From: Nesterenkonia halotolerans
GTDB lineage: Bacteria > Actinomycetota > Actinomycetes > Actinomycetales > Micrococcaceae
Length of the DNA stretch: 64,000 nucleotides
Direction of reading: 5' to 3'
NCBI RefSeq assembly: GCF_014874065.1
Contig: NZ_JADBEE010000001.1
Coordinates: 1,860,001-1,924,000, forward strand
Positions 41,433 through 50,750 of the stretch are shown here, piece by piece; the stretch's first letter is position 1, and every line of letters starts with the position of its first letter. The notes beneath the pieces are model-generated. The model was not told the DNA's origin, searched no databases, and saw only the letters and a program-made list of their open reading frames with translations. A program made the position numbers and the translations under genes.

Positions 41433-43106
41433 CTACCGCTGCTGCTTGATCTTGTTCGTGAGCTCCGTGACCTGGTTGAACACGGCCCGACGCTCTGCCA
41501 TGAGTTCGCGGATCTTTCGCTCGGCGTACATCACGGTCGTGTGGTCTCGCCCGCCGAGGGCCTGTCCGATCTTGGGGAGGGACATCTCCGTGAGTTCGCG
41601 CAGCAGGTACATCGCGATCTGCCGGGCGTTGACCAGCTTGCGGTTGCGTGACTTGGAGATCAGCTCCTCGACGCTGAAGGTGAAGTAGTCCGCCGTGGCG
41701 TTGATGATCTGGTCGGCCGTGATCTCCTGAGCGTGGTCATCCGAGATCAGGTCCCGCATGACCTGCTCCGCCAGCGCGAGGTCCACCGCCTGCTTGTTCA
41801 GCGCGGCGTAGGCCGTGACGCGGATGAGGGCCCCCTCGAGCTCCCGGATGTTCGAGGAGATCTTTGAACCGATGTACTCAAGGACGTCATCTGGACAGGA
41901 GAAGTTCTCCGCGGTGGCCTTCTTGCGCAGAATCGCGATGCGGGTCTCAAGCTCGGGGGGCTGGATGTCGGTGATGAGGCCCAGCTCGAACCGAGATCTC
42001 AGCCGCTCCTCGAAGCCGGAGAGACGTTTGGGAGGCAGATCCGAGGTGATCACGACCTGCTTGTTGTTGTTGTAGAGGGTGTTGAAGGTGTGGAAGAACT
42101 CCTCCACGGTGCGCTCTTTATCGGCGAGGAACTGGATGTCATCCAGCAGCAGGATGTCGACGTTGCGGTAGAGGTGCTTGAAGCTGGCACCTTCGTCGTC
42201 ACGGATCGAATTGATGAAGTCGTTGGTGAACTCCTCCGAGTTCACGTAGCGGACGCGGATCCCGGAGTAGAGCCGCTGCGCATAGTGGCCTATGGCGTGC
42301 AGCAGATGCGTCTTGCCCAGTCCCGAGTCGCCGTAGATGAACAGCGGGTTGTAGGCCTTGGCGGGAGCTTCTGCGACCGCATTCGCCGCAGCGTGGGCGA
42401 AGCGGTTGGAGGAGCCGATGACGAAGGTGTCAAAGGTATACCGGGGATTCAGCCGTGAGGTCTCGTAGTGCTCGCTGCCGCTCGCGGTGAAGGAGGCCGG
42501 TGGGGCTGGTCGGCTGGGGGGACGACGCTCGGCCAGCCGGGCGTCCCGCTGGGGCTGCGCGGTGCGTTCGTACTGTGAATAGTCCGTGGGGGCGAAGCTG
42601 GGCTCACCGTACTCGTCCCGTTCCCTGCTCATCCCGATCCCGACGCGTTCCGGTCGCTCGGAGCGTTCTGGGCGGTCGTAGCCCTCGGACTCCGGGCGGT
42701 GTCGAGGGTTCTCGGTGCGGACTTCCCCCGGGTAGAGATCATCGACTGCGGTGGAGGAGGCTGAAGCCGCAGAGGGCGCCGAGTTCGCGCTCGCTGCTAC
42801 TCCCAGCTCGCGCTGCCGCGTCGCGAGTTCCGGGTCGATGACATAGGCACAGAGGACGTCCTTGCCGAAGACCGTGCGCATCGCGTCACCGAGCTGGGCG
42901 GCCAGGGTCGACTGCATGAGCTCGCGAACCCGTTCGTGGGGCACCGCAACGGTGAGCAGCAGAGTCTCGCCCAGAAGCTGTTCCCCCTGCGGCACTGCCC
43001 GCCCGACGTCGGTCAGCCGCAGGCCGGCGATGCCATGATTCTCTCGGAGCTCGGCAAGCACCTGCTGCCACTTCCGCGGCACATCGACCTCTGACTCAGC
43101 AGGCAC
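41433..43106 (-). CDS. dnaA: chromosomal replication initiator DnaA
   Basis: A 557-residue initiator. Domain I starts at [12 protein letters not shown], a long Pro/Arg/Glu-rich domain II follows (about 110-215), then the AAA+ domain with Walker [12 protein letters not shown] (about 259) and Walker [11 protein letters not shown], and the DNA-binding signature [18 protein letters not shown] 43106 was chosen: GAGGGGAG lies 6 bases upstream and 12 residues precede domain I, as in relatives. An in-frame ATG at 43211 overlaps the exporter stop (ATGA) but would add 35 residues from a stretch that looks like a DnaA-box leader. Confidence 0.95.
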   Translation of the reverse strand: MPAESEVDVPRKWQQVLAELRENHGIAGLRLTDVGRAVPQGEQLLGETLLLTVAVPHERVRELMQSTLAAQLGDAMRTVFGKDVLCAYVIDPELATRQRELGVAASANSAPSAASASSTAVDDLYPGEVRTENPRHRPESEGYDRPERSERPERVGIGMSRERDEYGEPSFAPTDYSQYERTAQPQRDARLAERRPPSRPAPPASFTASGSEHYETSRLNPRYTFDTFVIGSSNRFAHAAANAVAEAPAKAYNPLFIYGDSGLGKTHLLHAIGHYAQRLYSGIRVRYVNSEEFTNDFINSIRDDEGASFKHLYRNVDILLLDDIQFLADKERTVEEFFHTFNTLYNNNKQVVITSDLPPKRLSGFEERLRSRFELGLITDIQPPELETRIAILRKKATAENFSCPDDVLEYIGSKISSNIRELEGALIRVTAYAALNKQAVDLALAEQVMRDLISDDHAQEITADQIINATADYFTFSVEELISKSRNRKLVNARQIAMYLLRELTEMSLPKIGQALGGRDHTTVMYAERKIRELMAERRAVFNQVTELTNKIKQQR

Positions 43107-43207
43107 GCTGCTCCCCTCGTGGATATCGGCGAAATTCTGCACATAGTATTCCACAGCTTCTGTGGAGAGAGCTGTGGGAAAAGTCCGATCTCCCCCGTCA
43201 TCCCGGC
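43107..43207 (-). promoter_or_regulatory. dnaA leader with DnaA-box-like palindrome
   Basis: TCCACAG-AAG-CTGTGGA (minus strand, about 43150-43166) is a perfect inverted repeat, next to TTTTCCCACAG. These resemble weak DnaA boxes and could serve autoregulation. A TACTAT just after it could be a -10 box, but no -35 is evident. Confidence 0.45.
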
Positions 43208-44860
43208 TCATCCGCTGGTGATCTCCCGGCGCTGCCAGCCGAGCACACCGAGCATGAGACCGGCCACGCCGAGCGCGCTCAGGACGAGGACCGGGGCCCA
43301 TGTCACAGGTTCCACCGGGTATGGGGACAGGTGCGAGAAGACGTTGAAGTTCTGCATCACGCCGGGCAGATCCAAGAGCCGTCCGAAGTTTGTCATCACC
43401 GCGGCATAGCCGACCACGGCCCACCCGATGACCCCGGTGAACCGCGGTGCCCAGCCGAAGACGGCGACGACCAGCCCGAGCACGGCCAGCACCGCAGGGC
43501 CCTGGTGCAGGCTGGCGAGCAGGAGGTCGACGAAGTGCTGCGCGCGGTCCTGATGCAGCACCGCCGCAGCCGCGCCCCCGGTCGCCAGACCCACCAGCAG
43601 CAGGATCAGGGCCAGCCCCAGCACAAGCACCGCCACGTGGGCGATCAGCCAGCCTCTGCGGCCCAACGGAGCCGTGAGCAGCATCGCGGCGCGACCCTGT
43701 GATTCTTCACCGCGGATCTGTTGCACTGCGTTCACGCCTGCCGCAGCCACCAAGATCGCCAGAAAGAGACCGATATAGGCCAGGTAGCCGAGCATCAGGG
43801 ATTCGCCGGTGAAGACCTGCTGGAACTGTTCGGGGAGATCACCGGCCGCTTCGACCATGGTCTGGGCGTAGCCGCCGAACATCGCGCCACACAGGACAAG
43901 GGCCAGACCCCACCCGCGCAGACCTCCGCGCAGACTCTCCCACGCGATTCCCAGCGGGGTCCCCAGCGAGGGCCTGGCGCGCGCGGGTCCGGGTCTGCCG
44001 GGGAACAGACCCGCGCCGAGGTCCCGGCGGGTGCTCAGGTGAAAGGCCCACAGCAGCCCTGCCACGGTGAGGGCACCAGGCAGCAGCAGAGGCCACCAGC
44101 GGTCCTGGACATAGGGGGCCGTCTGTTGAGACCAGCCCAGGGGTGAGAACCAGGAGAGCGTCGTGCCACCGGGGGCTGCGGCGTCCCCACCCATCCGGAT
44201 CAGATAGCTCAGCCCGAGCACCGAGCCTGCGACGGCCGACGCGGCGCGAGAGGCTTCGGTCAACTGGGCTGAGACCGCACCGACGGCGGCGAAGAACAGG
44301 CCGACGGCGGCTCCTGAACCCGCGATAAGCAGGGAACCTGGGACGGCGAAGCCCCCGGAGAGGGCCCCGAGCATGACCAGGAATGTTGCGCAGATGGTGC
44401 TCAGGAAGACCAAGAGGACGGCGGCGGCGAGCGTCGCGTGACGTCCCAGGACATTCGCACGAAGCAGCTCCGCACGCCCGGACGCCTCTTCACCACGGGT
44501 GTGGCGAGTAACAGTGAAGAGGCTCATCAGGGCGATGAGCAGATAGATGAACAGCGCGTATCCAGCGGCGTAGAACCGCTCGAAGGTGGGCTCCGCCATC
44601 CCGTAGGCGGGCCCTGTCATCAACCGGCCCACCGGATCGGTGAAGACCCCGGCCATCTGCACGAGCTCCTCCTCGTCGCTGACGATGGCCTGCACCGCAT
44701 TGGCCACGTAGAAGCTCATCAGCCCGATCCCCAGGACCCAGAGGCTCAGCCGGAGACGATCCTGCCGGAGCATGAAGCGCAGCAGAAGGACGGTTCCGGT
44801 GAGGCTTTCCTGGACAGAGGACCCGGTGACCGTGGGGGCCCACCGGGCTGCGGCGTTCAT
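43208..44860 (-). CDS. ABC exporter permease (tetronasin/polyketide-export type)
   Basis: A 550-residue membrane protein with about twelve hydrophobic segments in two similar halves, each bearing a GEE-(A/S)-x-GRAxxL motif ([28 protein letters not shown]) typical of the antibiotic-exporter permease family. It overlaps the ATPase gene by 4 bases. Its stop lies about 100 bases before the chosen dnaA start and overlaps an alternative ATG. The pair probably exports a hydrophobic compound; the substrate is unknown. It separates dnaA from rpmH. Confidence 0.88.
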   Translation of the reverse strand: MNAAARWAPTVTGSSVQESLTGTVLLLRFMLRQDRLRLSLWVLGIGLMSFYVANAVQAIVSDEEELVQMAGVFTDPVGRLMTGPAYGMAEPTFERFYAAGYALFIYLLIALMSLFTVTRHTRGEEASGRAELLRANVLGRHATLAAAVLLVFLSTICATFLVMLGALSGGFAVPGSLLIAGSGAAVGLFFAAVGAVSAQLTEASRAASAVAGSVLGLSYLIRMGGDAAAPGGTTLSWFSPLGWSQQTAPYVQDRWWPLLLPGALTVAGLLWAFHLSTRRDLGAGLFPGRPGPARARPSLGTPLGIAWESLRGGLRGWGLALVLCGAMFGGYAQTMVEAAGDLPEQFQQVFTGESLMLGYLAYIGLFLAILVAAAGVNAVQQIRGEESQGRAAMLLTAPLGRRGWLIAHVAVLVLGLALILLLVGLATGGAAAAVLHQDRAQHFVDLLLASLHQGPAVLAVLGLVVAVFGWAPRFTGVIGWAVVGYAAVMTNFGRLLDLPGVMQNFNVFSHLSPYPVEPVTWAPVLVLSALGVAGLMLGVLGWQRREITSG

Positions 44861-45837
44861 GATCTCTCCGTGGTGATGTGCCCTGGCCTGCCCCTCGGAC
44901 CCGTTCCCGCGTGATGGTGTCCGGCGGCGGCCCCGTAGTGACGGATCAGCAGCTGCTCCAGTGTCGGTGGGTGGGCAGTCAGCGAGCGGACTCCCAGGGA
45001 GGTCAGATACGCCATCACCTCTCCCAGATGCTCGCCGTCGATCTCGACGACGGCGCGGCGCGAGTCCGCGTCCAGGCGCACGTCATGGACTCCCTCGAGC
45101 TGGGACAGTCTCTCCGGCAGCATCTTCGTCTCCACCTCCACTGTGGTGCGAGTCATGTGGCGAAGCTCGGTGAGGCTTCCAGACTCCACGATCCGTCCCT
45201 CACGAATGATCGACAACCGGTCTGAGAGCACCTCCACCTGGGCCAGGATGTGACTTGAGAGCAGGACTGACGTGCCCTGGGCCGTTGTCTCGGCGATGAC
45301 CTCTTGGAAGACCACCTCCATCAGCGGATCCAGGCCCGAGGTGGGCTCATCGAGGAGCAGCAGGTCGACGTCGGCGGCCAGCGCTGCGATCAGCGCGACC
45401 TTCTGCCGGTTGCCCTTCGAGTAGGTGCGGGTCTTCTTGCGTGGATCCAGACCGAAGCGGTCGATGAGATCGTCCCGGCGACGTGTCGTGTATCGGGTGC
45501 CTGCATCACGGCTGCGCAGTCGCAGGAACAGGTCGATCACTTCGCCACCGGTCAGGCTCGGCCAGAGCTCGACGTCGCCGGGCACGTAGGCGAGCCGACG
45601 GTGCAGTGCCACGGCGTCACGCCACGGGTCCCCGCCGAACACGCGTGCGACTCCGGAGTCTGCGCGCAGCTGGCCCAGAAGCACCCGCAGCGCCGTAGAT
45701 TTCCCGGCACCGTTGGGTCCCAGGAAGCCATGGACTTCACCAGCTGCGACGCTGAGGTCCAGACCGTCCAGAGCGTGCACCCGTCCAAATGACTTGATCA
45801 GACCTTTCACGTGAATCACGGGGTGATCGGCAGTCAT
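44857..45837 (-). CDS. ABC exporter ATP-binding protein
   Basis: A 326-residue ATPase: Walker [16 protein letters not shown], the variant signature [16 protein letters not shown], Walker [14 protein letters not shown] and the H-loop [10 protein letters not shown]. The Ser-Lys-Gly-Asn signature is usual in this multidrug/antibiotic exporter group. The C-terminal about 100 residues are a regulatory-type extension. ATG 45837 with GGAGGG seven bases upstream was chosen; the open frame reaching 46203 crosses rpmH on the other strand and is not coding. Confidence 0.92.
   Translation of the reverse strand: MTADHPVIHVKGLIKSFGRVHALDGLDLSVAAGEVHGFLGPNGAGKSTALRVLLGQLRADSGVARVFGGDPWRDAVALHRRLAYVPGDVELWPSLTGGEVIDLFLRLRSRDAGTRYTTRRRDDLIDRFGLDPRKKTRTYSKGNRQKVALIAALAADVDLLLLDEPTSGLDPLMEVVFQEVIAETTAQGTSVLLSSHILAQVEVLSDRLSIIREGRIVESGSLTELRHMTRTTVEVETKMLPERLSQLEGVHDVRLDADSRRAVVEIDGEHLGEVMAYLTSLGVRSLTAHPPTLEQLLIRHYGAAAGHHHAGTGPRGRPGHITTERS
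45804..45817. promoter_or_regulatory. degenerate parS-like site
   Basis: CTTTCACGTGAATC keeps the TTTCACGTGAA core of parS but differs at two of 14 positions. It lies inside the first codons of the exporter ATPase, about 4 kb from the main parS cluster. Confidence 0.4.
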
Positions 45838-45877
45838 GAGTCTTCCCTCCACGGACCCAGCGGCAGCCGGGGACACT

Positions 45878-45906
45878 ACGATAGATCTCGGTGGCGCGGC
45901 AGCCAA
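45878..45906 (-). promoter_or_regulatory. promoter of the ABC exporter
   Basis: Minus strand -35 TTGGCT (45901-45906), 17-base spacer, -10 TATCGT (45878-45883), about 40 bases before the ATPase start. Confidence 0.5.
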
Positions 45907-45931
45907 TGGTGCACAGGCCGCCCCGGCAGAC

Positions 45932-45960
45932 TTGACGGCGCGCCGGGGAAACCCTAGTGT
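45932..45960 (+). promoter_or_regulatory. rpmH promoter
   Basis: -35 TTGACG (45932-45937), 17-base spacer, -10 TAGTGT (45955-45960), 90 bases before rpmH. It diverges from the exporter promoter. Confidence 0.7.
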
Positions 45961-46050
45961 TGACAGGTCGCCCCACGGTTCTGCCGTGCCTGCACGCAGG
46001 AACTTGTCCGGGGCCCGAATGACTTCAAACCATCCAAGTGGGAGTACACA

Positions 46051-46188
46051 GTGAGCAAGCGGACTTTCCAGCCGAGCAACCGCCGTCGCAGCCGCAAGCA
46101 CGGCTTCCGTTCCCGTATGCGCACCCGTGCCGGCCGGTCGATCATCTCGACGCGTCGCAACAAGGGCCGCAAGGAACTTTCGGCCTGA
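46051..46188 (+). CDS. rpmH: 50S ribosomal protein L34
   Basis: A 45-residue very basic protein, [19 protein letters not shown] at its start and [13 protein letters not shown] at its end, the whole L34 family. A GTG start follows GGGAG. It opens the rightward rpmH-rnpA-yidD-yidC group next to the origin. Confidence 0.98.
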   Translation: MSKRTFQPSNRRRSRKHGFRSRMRTRAGRSIISTRRNKGRKELSA

Positions 46189-46251
46189 TCTAGAGCAATT
46201 CACGCTGACCCACGGTCAGATGGTTCCGGTGCACCGCACCTGGACCTACAC

Positions 46252-46285
46252 ACGGCCCGTCCCGCAGAATATGGGAACGGGCCGT
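46252..46285 (+). terminator. hairpin after rpmH
   Basis: ACGGCCCGTCCC pairs with GGGAACGGGCCGT (one bulge). There is no strong T run, so it may be an attenuator or RNA-stabilising hairpin that lets part of transcription continue into rnpA. Confidence 0.6.
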
Positions 46286-46367
46286 TCGTGCATCTGGTGT
46301 GCGCATGTGCCGCTGCCGAGGGCACAATCCGCAGGAACCAGGACGCAGCGAATGGAGGCCGAGCGCC

Positions 46368-46763
46368 GTGCTCCCCAAAGAACACCGGCTCACCTCCTCG
46401 CGCGATCATCGGGACACCATGCGGCAGGGCTCGCGCGCCGGAGGCGGCGGTGTGATGGTGGCCGTGAGGATCGGGCCACATCGTTCAGCTGCAGGGACCG
46501 ATCCATGGCGGTGCGGTCTCGTCGTCTCCAAGGCCGTGGGGAACGCCGTCGTCCGGCACCGCGTGCAGCGGCGGCTGCGGCACATCATCTTCGACCTCAT
46601 GCGAGATGATGCTCTCGCAGCACCCGAGGGAGGCCAGCTGGACATGGTCATCCGGGCATTTCCCGAGATCGTCGACCTGGATCACAAGGAGTTGAGCTCT
46701 GCGGTGCACAGTGCCGCGGAGCGGGCGCTGCGCAAGACGTCGCGACAGCGGGGACAGCAATGA
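46368..46763 (+). CDS. rnpA: ribonuclease P protein component
   Basis: A 131-residue basic protein, LPKEHRLTSSRDHRDTMRQG at its start, with the RNA-binding motif VVRHRVQRRLRHI (about 62-74). It helps RNase P RNA mature tRNAs. GTG 46368 with TGGAGG upstream was chosen because homologues start M-L-x-x-x-x-R-L. It overlaps yidD by 4 bases. Confidence 0.95.
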   Translation: MLPKEHRLTSSRDHRDTMRQGSRAGGGGVMVAVRIGPHRSAAGTDPWRCGLVVSKAVGNAVVRHRVQRRLRHIIFDLMRDDALAAPEGGQLDMVIRAFPEIVDLDHKELSSAVHSAAERALRKTSRQRGQQ

Positions 46764-47233
46764 GCGCTGACTCCTCCCGCGAAGCCGACGCCTTCCCGGA
46801 GCCCCCCGGCTCCCCGGAGTCCACATGGATCAGGCATTCCAGCTACTACGTGGCGCGGGGTGAAACTCCTGGACGGCCGACCACTGACGTCGACGAGAGT
46901 CAGCTGCGCCGCGGCTATTGGGGCTGGCTTCGCGTCGGCCCCTCGACGCTGCTCGCCCTGCTGATCAGGGGGTACCGAAAGGTCATCTCCCCGCTCTATG
47001 GGCAGGTCTGCAGCTTCTATCCCAGCTGTTCCGCCTATGGGCTCGAAGCAGTGACCGCCCACGGAGTGATTCGTGGGGTTCCGCTCACCGCGTGGAGGGT
47101 GTTGCGATGCAATCCGTTCACCGGAGGCGGGGTAGACCCAGTGCCAGCCACCGCAAGGATTTGGCCGCAGGGTGCAGTACCGACGATCATAGAGACAAAC
47201 CACCCACCGATTCCCCGCGGTGATGATGACTGA
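46760..47233 (+). CDS. yidD: membrane protein insertion efficiency factor YidD
   Basis: A 157-residue protein whose core (about 57-130) is YidD: LLIRGYRKVISPLYG, CSFYPSCSAYGLEAV, and WRVLRCNPFTGGGVDPVP. Most YidD proteins are 70-110 residues; here about 55 polar residues precede the core and 25 follow. The ATG overlaps the rnpA stop (ATGA), which supports the long form, though an internal start cannot be excluded. Confidence 0.93.
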   Translation: MSADSSREADAFPEPPGSPESTWIRHSSYYVARGETPGRPTTDVDESQLRRGYWGWLRVGPSTLLALLIRGYRKVISPLYGQVCSFYPSCSAYGLEAVTAHGVIRGVPLTAWRVLRCNPFTGGGVDPVPATARIWPQGAVPTIIETNHPPIPRGDDD

Positions 47234-47301
47234 CGTCCTCACCACCCTTGAGCCGGCAGGCTGCTTCGGCATGACGCCTGGCCACAACATCTGAGAGATA
47301 C

Positions 47302-48261
47302 ATGGGCTTTTTCGACACAATCATGTGGCCCTTCACCTGGGCCGTCTCCTTCATCCTGAGCACCTTCCATGGCCTGCTGTCCGCCATCGGGCTGCCCTAT
47401 GACTCGGGATGGAACTGGGTTCTGTCCATCGTCCTGCTCGTGCTCGTGATCCGCATCATCTTGATCCCGCTGTTCGTCAAGCAGATCAAGTCCCAGCGAG
47501 GGATGCAGGTCATCCAGCCTGAGGTGCAGAAGCTGCAGGCGAAGTACAAGGGCAAGAAGGACGCCGTCTCCCGCCAGCAGATGGCCCAGGAGCAGCAGGC
47601 GCTGTTCAAGAAGCACAATGTGAACCCGTTCATGACGTGTCTTCCGCTCCTGGCGCAGATGCCGATCTTCTTCGCGCTCTTCTGGATGCTCAACCGGATG
47701 CGCGAGGAGCAGAACCAGCAGCAGGGCTACGGCGCGCTCAGTGCCGATGAAGTGCAGAGCTTCGACGGGTCCTCGATCTTCGGCGTGAGCATGTCGGACA
47801 TGTTCCTGCCCTCGTTCAGCGCGGACCCTACGCGCTGGGACGTCGTCATCCTGACCTCGATCATGATCGTCACCATGGTGGCCACCCAGTTCTTCACCCA
47901 GAAGCAGCTGATGAGCAAGAACATGTCCGAGGCTGCGCTGACGGGGCAGTTCGCACAGACCCAGAAGATGATGCTCTATGTGCTTCCGCTGGTCTTCGTC
48001 ATCGGTGGCGTGAACTTCCCCGTGGGTGTGCTCGTCTACTGGACGGCGACGAACTTCTGGACCATGGGCCAGCAGTGGTGGGTCATCCGGAACAACCCGA
48101 CCCCGGGCTCCCTGGCAGAGAAGGAACTCAACCTGCGCCGTTCCGCCCGCGGCCTCCCGCCATTCAATGAGGCCGCGAAGCCCGTGGAGCAGCCCAAGCC
48201 GACCGGCAAGCACCTGGGCCAGACCTCTCAGCCGGCGAAGAAGAAGAAGAGGAAGAAGTAG
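47302..48261 (+). CDS. yidC: membrane protein insertase YidC/Oxa1
   Basis: A 319-residue insertase of the Gram-positive type, with five membrane helices, the conserved Arg-region VIRIILIPLFVKQIKSQRGM, QALFKKHNVNPFMTCLPLLAQMPIFFALFWML and GVLVYWTATNFWTMGQQ, and a Lys-rich C-terminal tail. There is no N-terminal lipobox. It lies 68 bases after yidD. Confidence 0.97.
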   Translation: MGFFDTIMWPFTWAVSFILSTFHGLLSAIGLPYDSGWNWVLSIVLLVLVIRIILIPLFVKQIKSQRGMQVIQPEVQKLQAKYKGKKDAVSRQQMAQEQQALFKKHNVNPFMTCLPLLAQMPIFFALFWMLNRMREEQNQQQGYGALSADEVQSFDGSSIFGVSMSDMFLPSFSADPTRWDVVILTSIMIVTMVATQFFTQKQLMSKNMSEAALTGQFAQTQKMMLYVLPLVFVIGGVNFPVGVLVYWTATNFWTMGQQWWVIRNNPTPGSLAEKELNLRRSARGLPPFNEAAKPVEQPKPTGKHLGQTSQPAKKKKRKK

Positions 48262-48263
48262 TC

Positions 48264-48902
48264 ATGAGCGAGAACGAGACACAGTTGCCCCAGGCCGACG
48301 GCGCGGAGCAGGGTATTGTCCCCGCCGAGGCCGAGGAAGCGCCAGCTGCAGCAGCCGAGCCCGTGGCACCGGACTCCAAGGGTGCCGACGATGACTCTGA
48401 GGGTGCAGACGAGGCAGCCACGGATCGGGCCCCCGCAGAAGGCGCCACGGACGAGGGCGACATCGCGGCTGACTACCTCGAGGAGCTGCTCGACATCGCT
48501 GACCTCGACGGGGACATCGACATCGAGGTCCGAGGTGGACGCACTTATGTCTCGATCCTCACCGAAGACGGTGGAGATGAGCTTGACGATCTAGTCGGCC
48601 GCGATGGCGAGGTGCTCGACGCGCTGCAGGAGCTGACCCGTCTGGCGGTGCTGACAGCCACGGGCGATCGGACACGCCTCGTCCTGGACATCTCAGGTCA
48701 CCGCGACCGTCGTCAGTCGGAGCTCAAGCAGCTCGCTGAGGACGCCATCGCAAAGGTTCAGGATCGCAGGGAGGACGTGCACCTGGAGCCCATGAGTGCT
48801 TACGAGCGGAAGATCGTGCACGATTTCGTCGCCGACTCCGGTCTGATCAGCGAATCCGAGGGCGAAGGCAAACGTCGCCACGTCGTGATCTCAGCCTCAT
48901 GA
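48264..48902 (+). CDS. jag: Jag/KhpB RNA-binding protein (KH-R3H)
   Basis: A 212-residue protein: acidic Ala/Glu/Asp-rich N-terminus (1-70), KH domain (about 75-145; LVGRDGEVLDALQELTRL) and R3H domain (about 150-210; MSAYERKIVHDFVADSG, EGKRRHVVI). It lies 2 bases after yidC and overlaps rsmG by 4 bases. The family binds RNA and influences cell division and elongation. Confidence 0.95.
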   Translation: MSENETQLPQADGAEQGIVPAEAEEAPAAAAEPVAPDSKGADDDSEGADEAATDRAPAEGATDEGDIAADYLEELLDIADLDGDIDIEVRGGRTYVSILTEDGGDELDDLVGRDGEVLDALQELTRLAVLTATGDRTRLVLDISGHRDRRQSELKQLAEDAIAKVQDRREDVHLEPMSAYERKIVHDFVADSGLISESEGEGKRRHVVISAS

Positions 48903-49651
48903 GCGAGCACCCGCGGGTAGACGACGACTCGGTGAATGAGGAGTCTGCACAGACTCGCTTCGCAGAAGAGGACTCAGCAGACACCCCAGAGACCGTGGAG
49001 GAGACTCCCGAGCTCACCGAACCGGAACGCGCGGCGGCCTTGACGCTTTTCGGCGACCGGTTGGAGCTCGCCGAACGATACGTGGGGCACCTGTGCTCCA
49101 CGGGTATCGATCACGGACTGCTCGGTCCGCGCGAGGTCCCCCGCATCTGGTCTCGTCATGTGCTCAACTGCGCCGTTCTGGCGCCAGAGCTCACCGCTGA
49201 CACCACCGTCGCGGATGTGGGTTCAGGGGCGGGACTGCCGGGACTTGCGCTCGCGATTGCACGCCCCGACGTGGAGTTCATCCTCATCGAACCGATGGAG
49301 CGTCGAGTCGAATGGCTCAGCACCGTGGTGCAGGACCTGGACCTGGACAACGTCCAGCTGATTCGCGCCCGAGCAGAGGAAGTCACCGATGAAGTGATGG
49401 CCGACGTGGTCACTGCGCGCGCCGTGACAGCACTCAAAAAGCTTTTGCCCCTTACAGTGCCTCTGTTGGATGACGACGGCGAGCTGCTGCTCCTCAAGGG
49501 TCGCAGCGTGCGCGCCGAGATCGAGGCGGCATCCAAGTCATTCAGCAGATACAAGCTTCAGAAGCCGACCGTCGAGCTGCTGGGCGAGGGTCTGCTCGAA
49601 GAGCCGAGCACGGTGGTCCGTTGCCGTCGCCGCTCCGCTCGGGTGGCCTAG
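48899..49651 (+). CDS. rsmG: 16S rRNA m7G527 methyltransferase RsmG
   Basis: A 250-residue SAM-dependent methyltransferase (GidB) with VADVGSGAGLPGLALAI, FILIEPMERRVEWL and the C-terminal STVVRCRRR. An acidic stretch of about 40 residues precedes the family core. Loss of function gives low-level streptomycin resistance in other bacteria. The ATG overlaps the jag stop. Confidence 0.96.
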   Translation: MSEHPRVDDDSVNEESAQTRFAEEDSADTPETVEETPELTEPERAAALTLFGDRLELAERYVGHLCSTGIDHGLLGPREVPRIWSRHVLNCAVLAPELTADTTVADVGSGAGLPGLALAIARPDVEFILIEPMERRVEWLSTVVQDLDLDNVQLIRARAEEVTDEVMADVVTARAVTALKKLLPLTVPLLDDDGELLLLKGRSVRAEIEAASKSFSRYKLQKPTVELLGEGLLEEPSTVVRCRRRSARVA

Positions 49652-49734
49652 ACTCGTGCATGCCTGCGCGGCGCGTGCCGCCAGGAGTCCTCGTGTGCAT
49701 GAAGGAACGATTCGTGACTAAGGAGAGGTGGCCC

Positions 49735-50709
49735 GTGCAAGAGAACCGCGTTTCACGTGAAACAAGTGGTACCGCAAAGGCCGCCGGCGACGCTGCCAGT
49801 GCGGCTGAAGGGTCTTCGATCCTCGATTCATTCGCGGCCTCTTCTCCCCTGGCGGCCGAGCTGGCAGACGAGAATCGCCGTCGCAAGAAGCTGGTCTCCA
49901 CGGAGCTGGATCGACCCGAGCACACGCGTGCGATCACCGTCTCGAACCAGAAGGGCGGAGTCGGAAAGACCACCAGCACGGTCAATCTCTCGGCGGCCCT
50001 GGCCGATCAGGGATTCAACGTCTTGGTCATCGACATCGATCCCCAGGGCAACGCCTCGACCGCGTTGGGAGTTGAGCACTCCGCGGACACCGACTCCGTG
50101 TACGACGTGCTGATTGAGGACTTCGCCCTCGCCGACGTGGTGGCTGACTGTCCAGACATCCCTCGCCTGCAGGTAGTCCCCGCTACCATCCATCTCGCCG
50201 GTGCAGAGATCGAGCTGGTATCCCTGGTGGCTCGGGAACAGCGGCTACAGCGTGCCCTGGCCGAGTACTACCGCTACCGCGAGGACAATAGCCTGGAGCG
50301 GCTGGATTTCGTGTTCATCGACTGCCCCCCAAGCCTCGGACTCCTCACTGTCAATGCCTTTGTCGCCGCGCAAGAGGTGTTGATACCGATCCAGTGCGAG
50401 TACTACGCCCTGGAGGGCCTGAGCCAGCTGCTCAACAACATCGGGATGATTCAGAAGCACCTGAACCCGCCGCTCAAGGTCTCCACCATCCTGCTGACCA
50501 TGTATGACGGGCGAACGAACCTTGCATCGCAGGTCGCCGAAGAGGTTCGGGAACATTTCCCGGAGTCGGTGCTGAAGGCCGTGATCCCGCGCAGCGTTCG
50601 CATCTCCGAGGCACCCTCCTATCAGCAGTCGGTGATCAGCTACGACCGTTCCTCCACCGGAGCGCTCGCCTATCTTGAAGCAGCGGCAGAGCTGGTTCAG
50701 CGCTCCTGA
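49735..50709 (+). CDS. parA: chromosome partitioning ATPase ParA (Soj)
   Basis: A 324-residue ParA with the deviant Walker A KGGVGKTTSTVNLS (about 73), Walker A-prime VIDIDPQGNASTALG and Walker B DFVFIDCPPSLG. It forms the gradient that moves ParB-parS away from the pole. GTG 49735 with AAGGAGAGG upstream was chosen. Codons 6-10 (VSRET) are a perfect parS site. The 60-residue N-terminal extension is polar. Confidence 0.96.
   Translation: MQENRVSRETSGTAKAAGDAASAAEGSSILDSFAASSPLAAELADENRRRKKLVSTELDRPEHTRAITVSNQKGGVGKTTSTVNLSAALADQGFNVLVIDIDPQGNASTALGVEHSADTDSVYDVLIEDFALADVVADCPDIPRLQVVPATIHLAGAEIELVSLVAREQRLQRALAEYYRYREDNSLERLDFVFIDCPPSLGLLTVNAFVAAQEVLIPIQCEYYALEGLSQLLNNIGMIQKHLNPPLKVSTILLTMYDGRTNLASQVAEEVREHFPESVLKAVIPRSVRISEAPSYQQSVISYDRSSTGALAYLEAAAELVQRS
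49750..49763. promoter_or_regulatory. parS: parS site inside parA
   Basis: Perfect GTTTCACGTGAAAC at codons 6-10 of parA, read as Val-Ser-Arg-Glu-Thr. Confidence 0.93.
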
Positions 50710-50750
50710 CCGGCGACATGCCATCACGCAGCGGGTGGTGAAGGGGCTGC

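Noticed and set aside
43211..43424. Upstream extension of the dnaA frame to 43424
   Set aside because: It lies inside the exporter permease in another frame and has no similarity to DnaA.
43208..45837. Exporter pair as a mobile element insertion
   Set aside because: No transposase, terminal repeats or target duplication seen at its edges, so transfer is only a possibility.
45838..46203. Extension of the exporter ATPase frame across rpmH
   Set aside because: The stretch contains rpmH and its promoter on the other strand; a good ribosome site exists at 45837.
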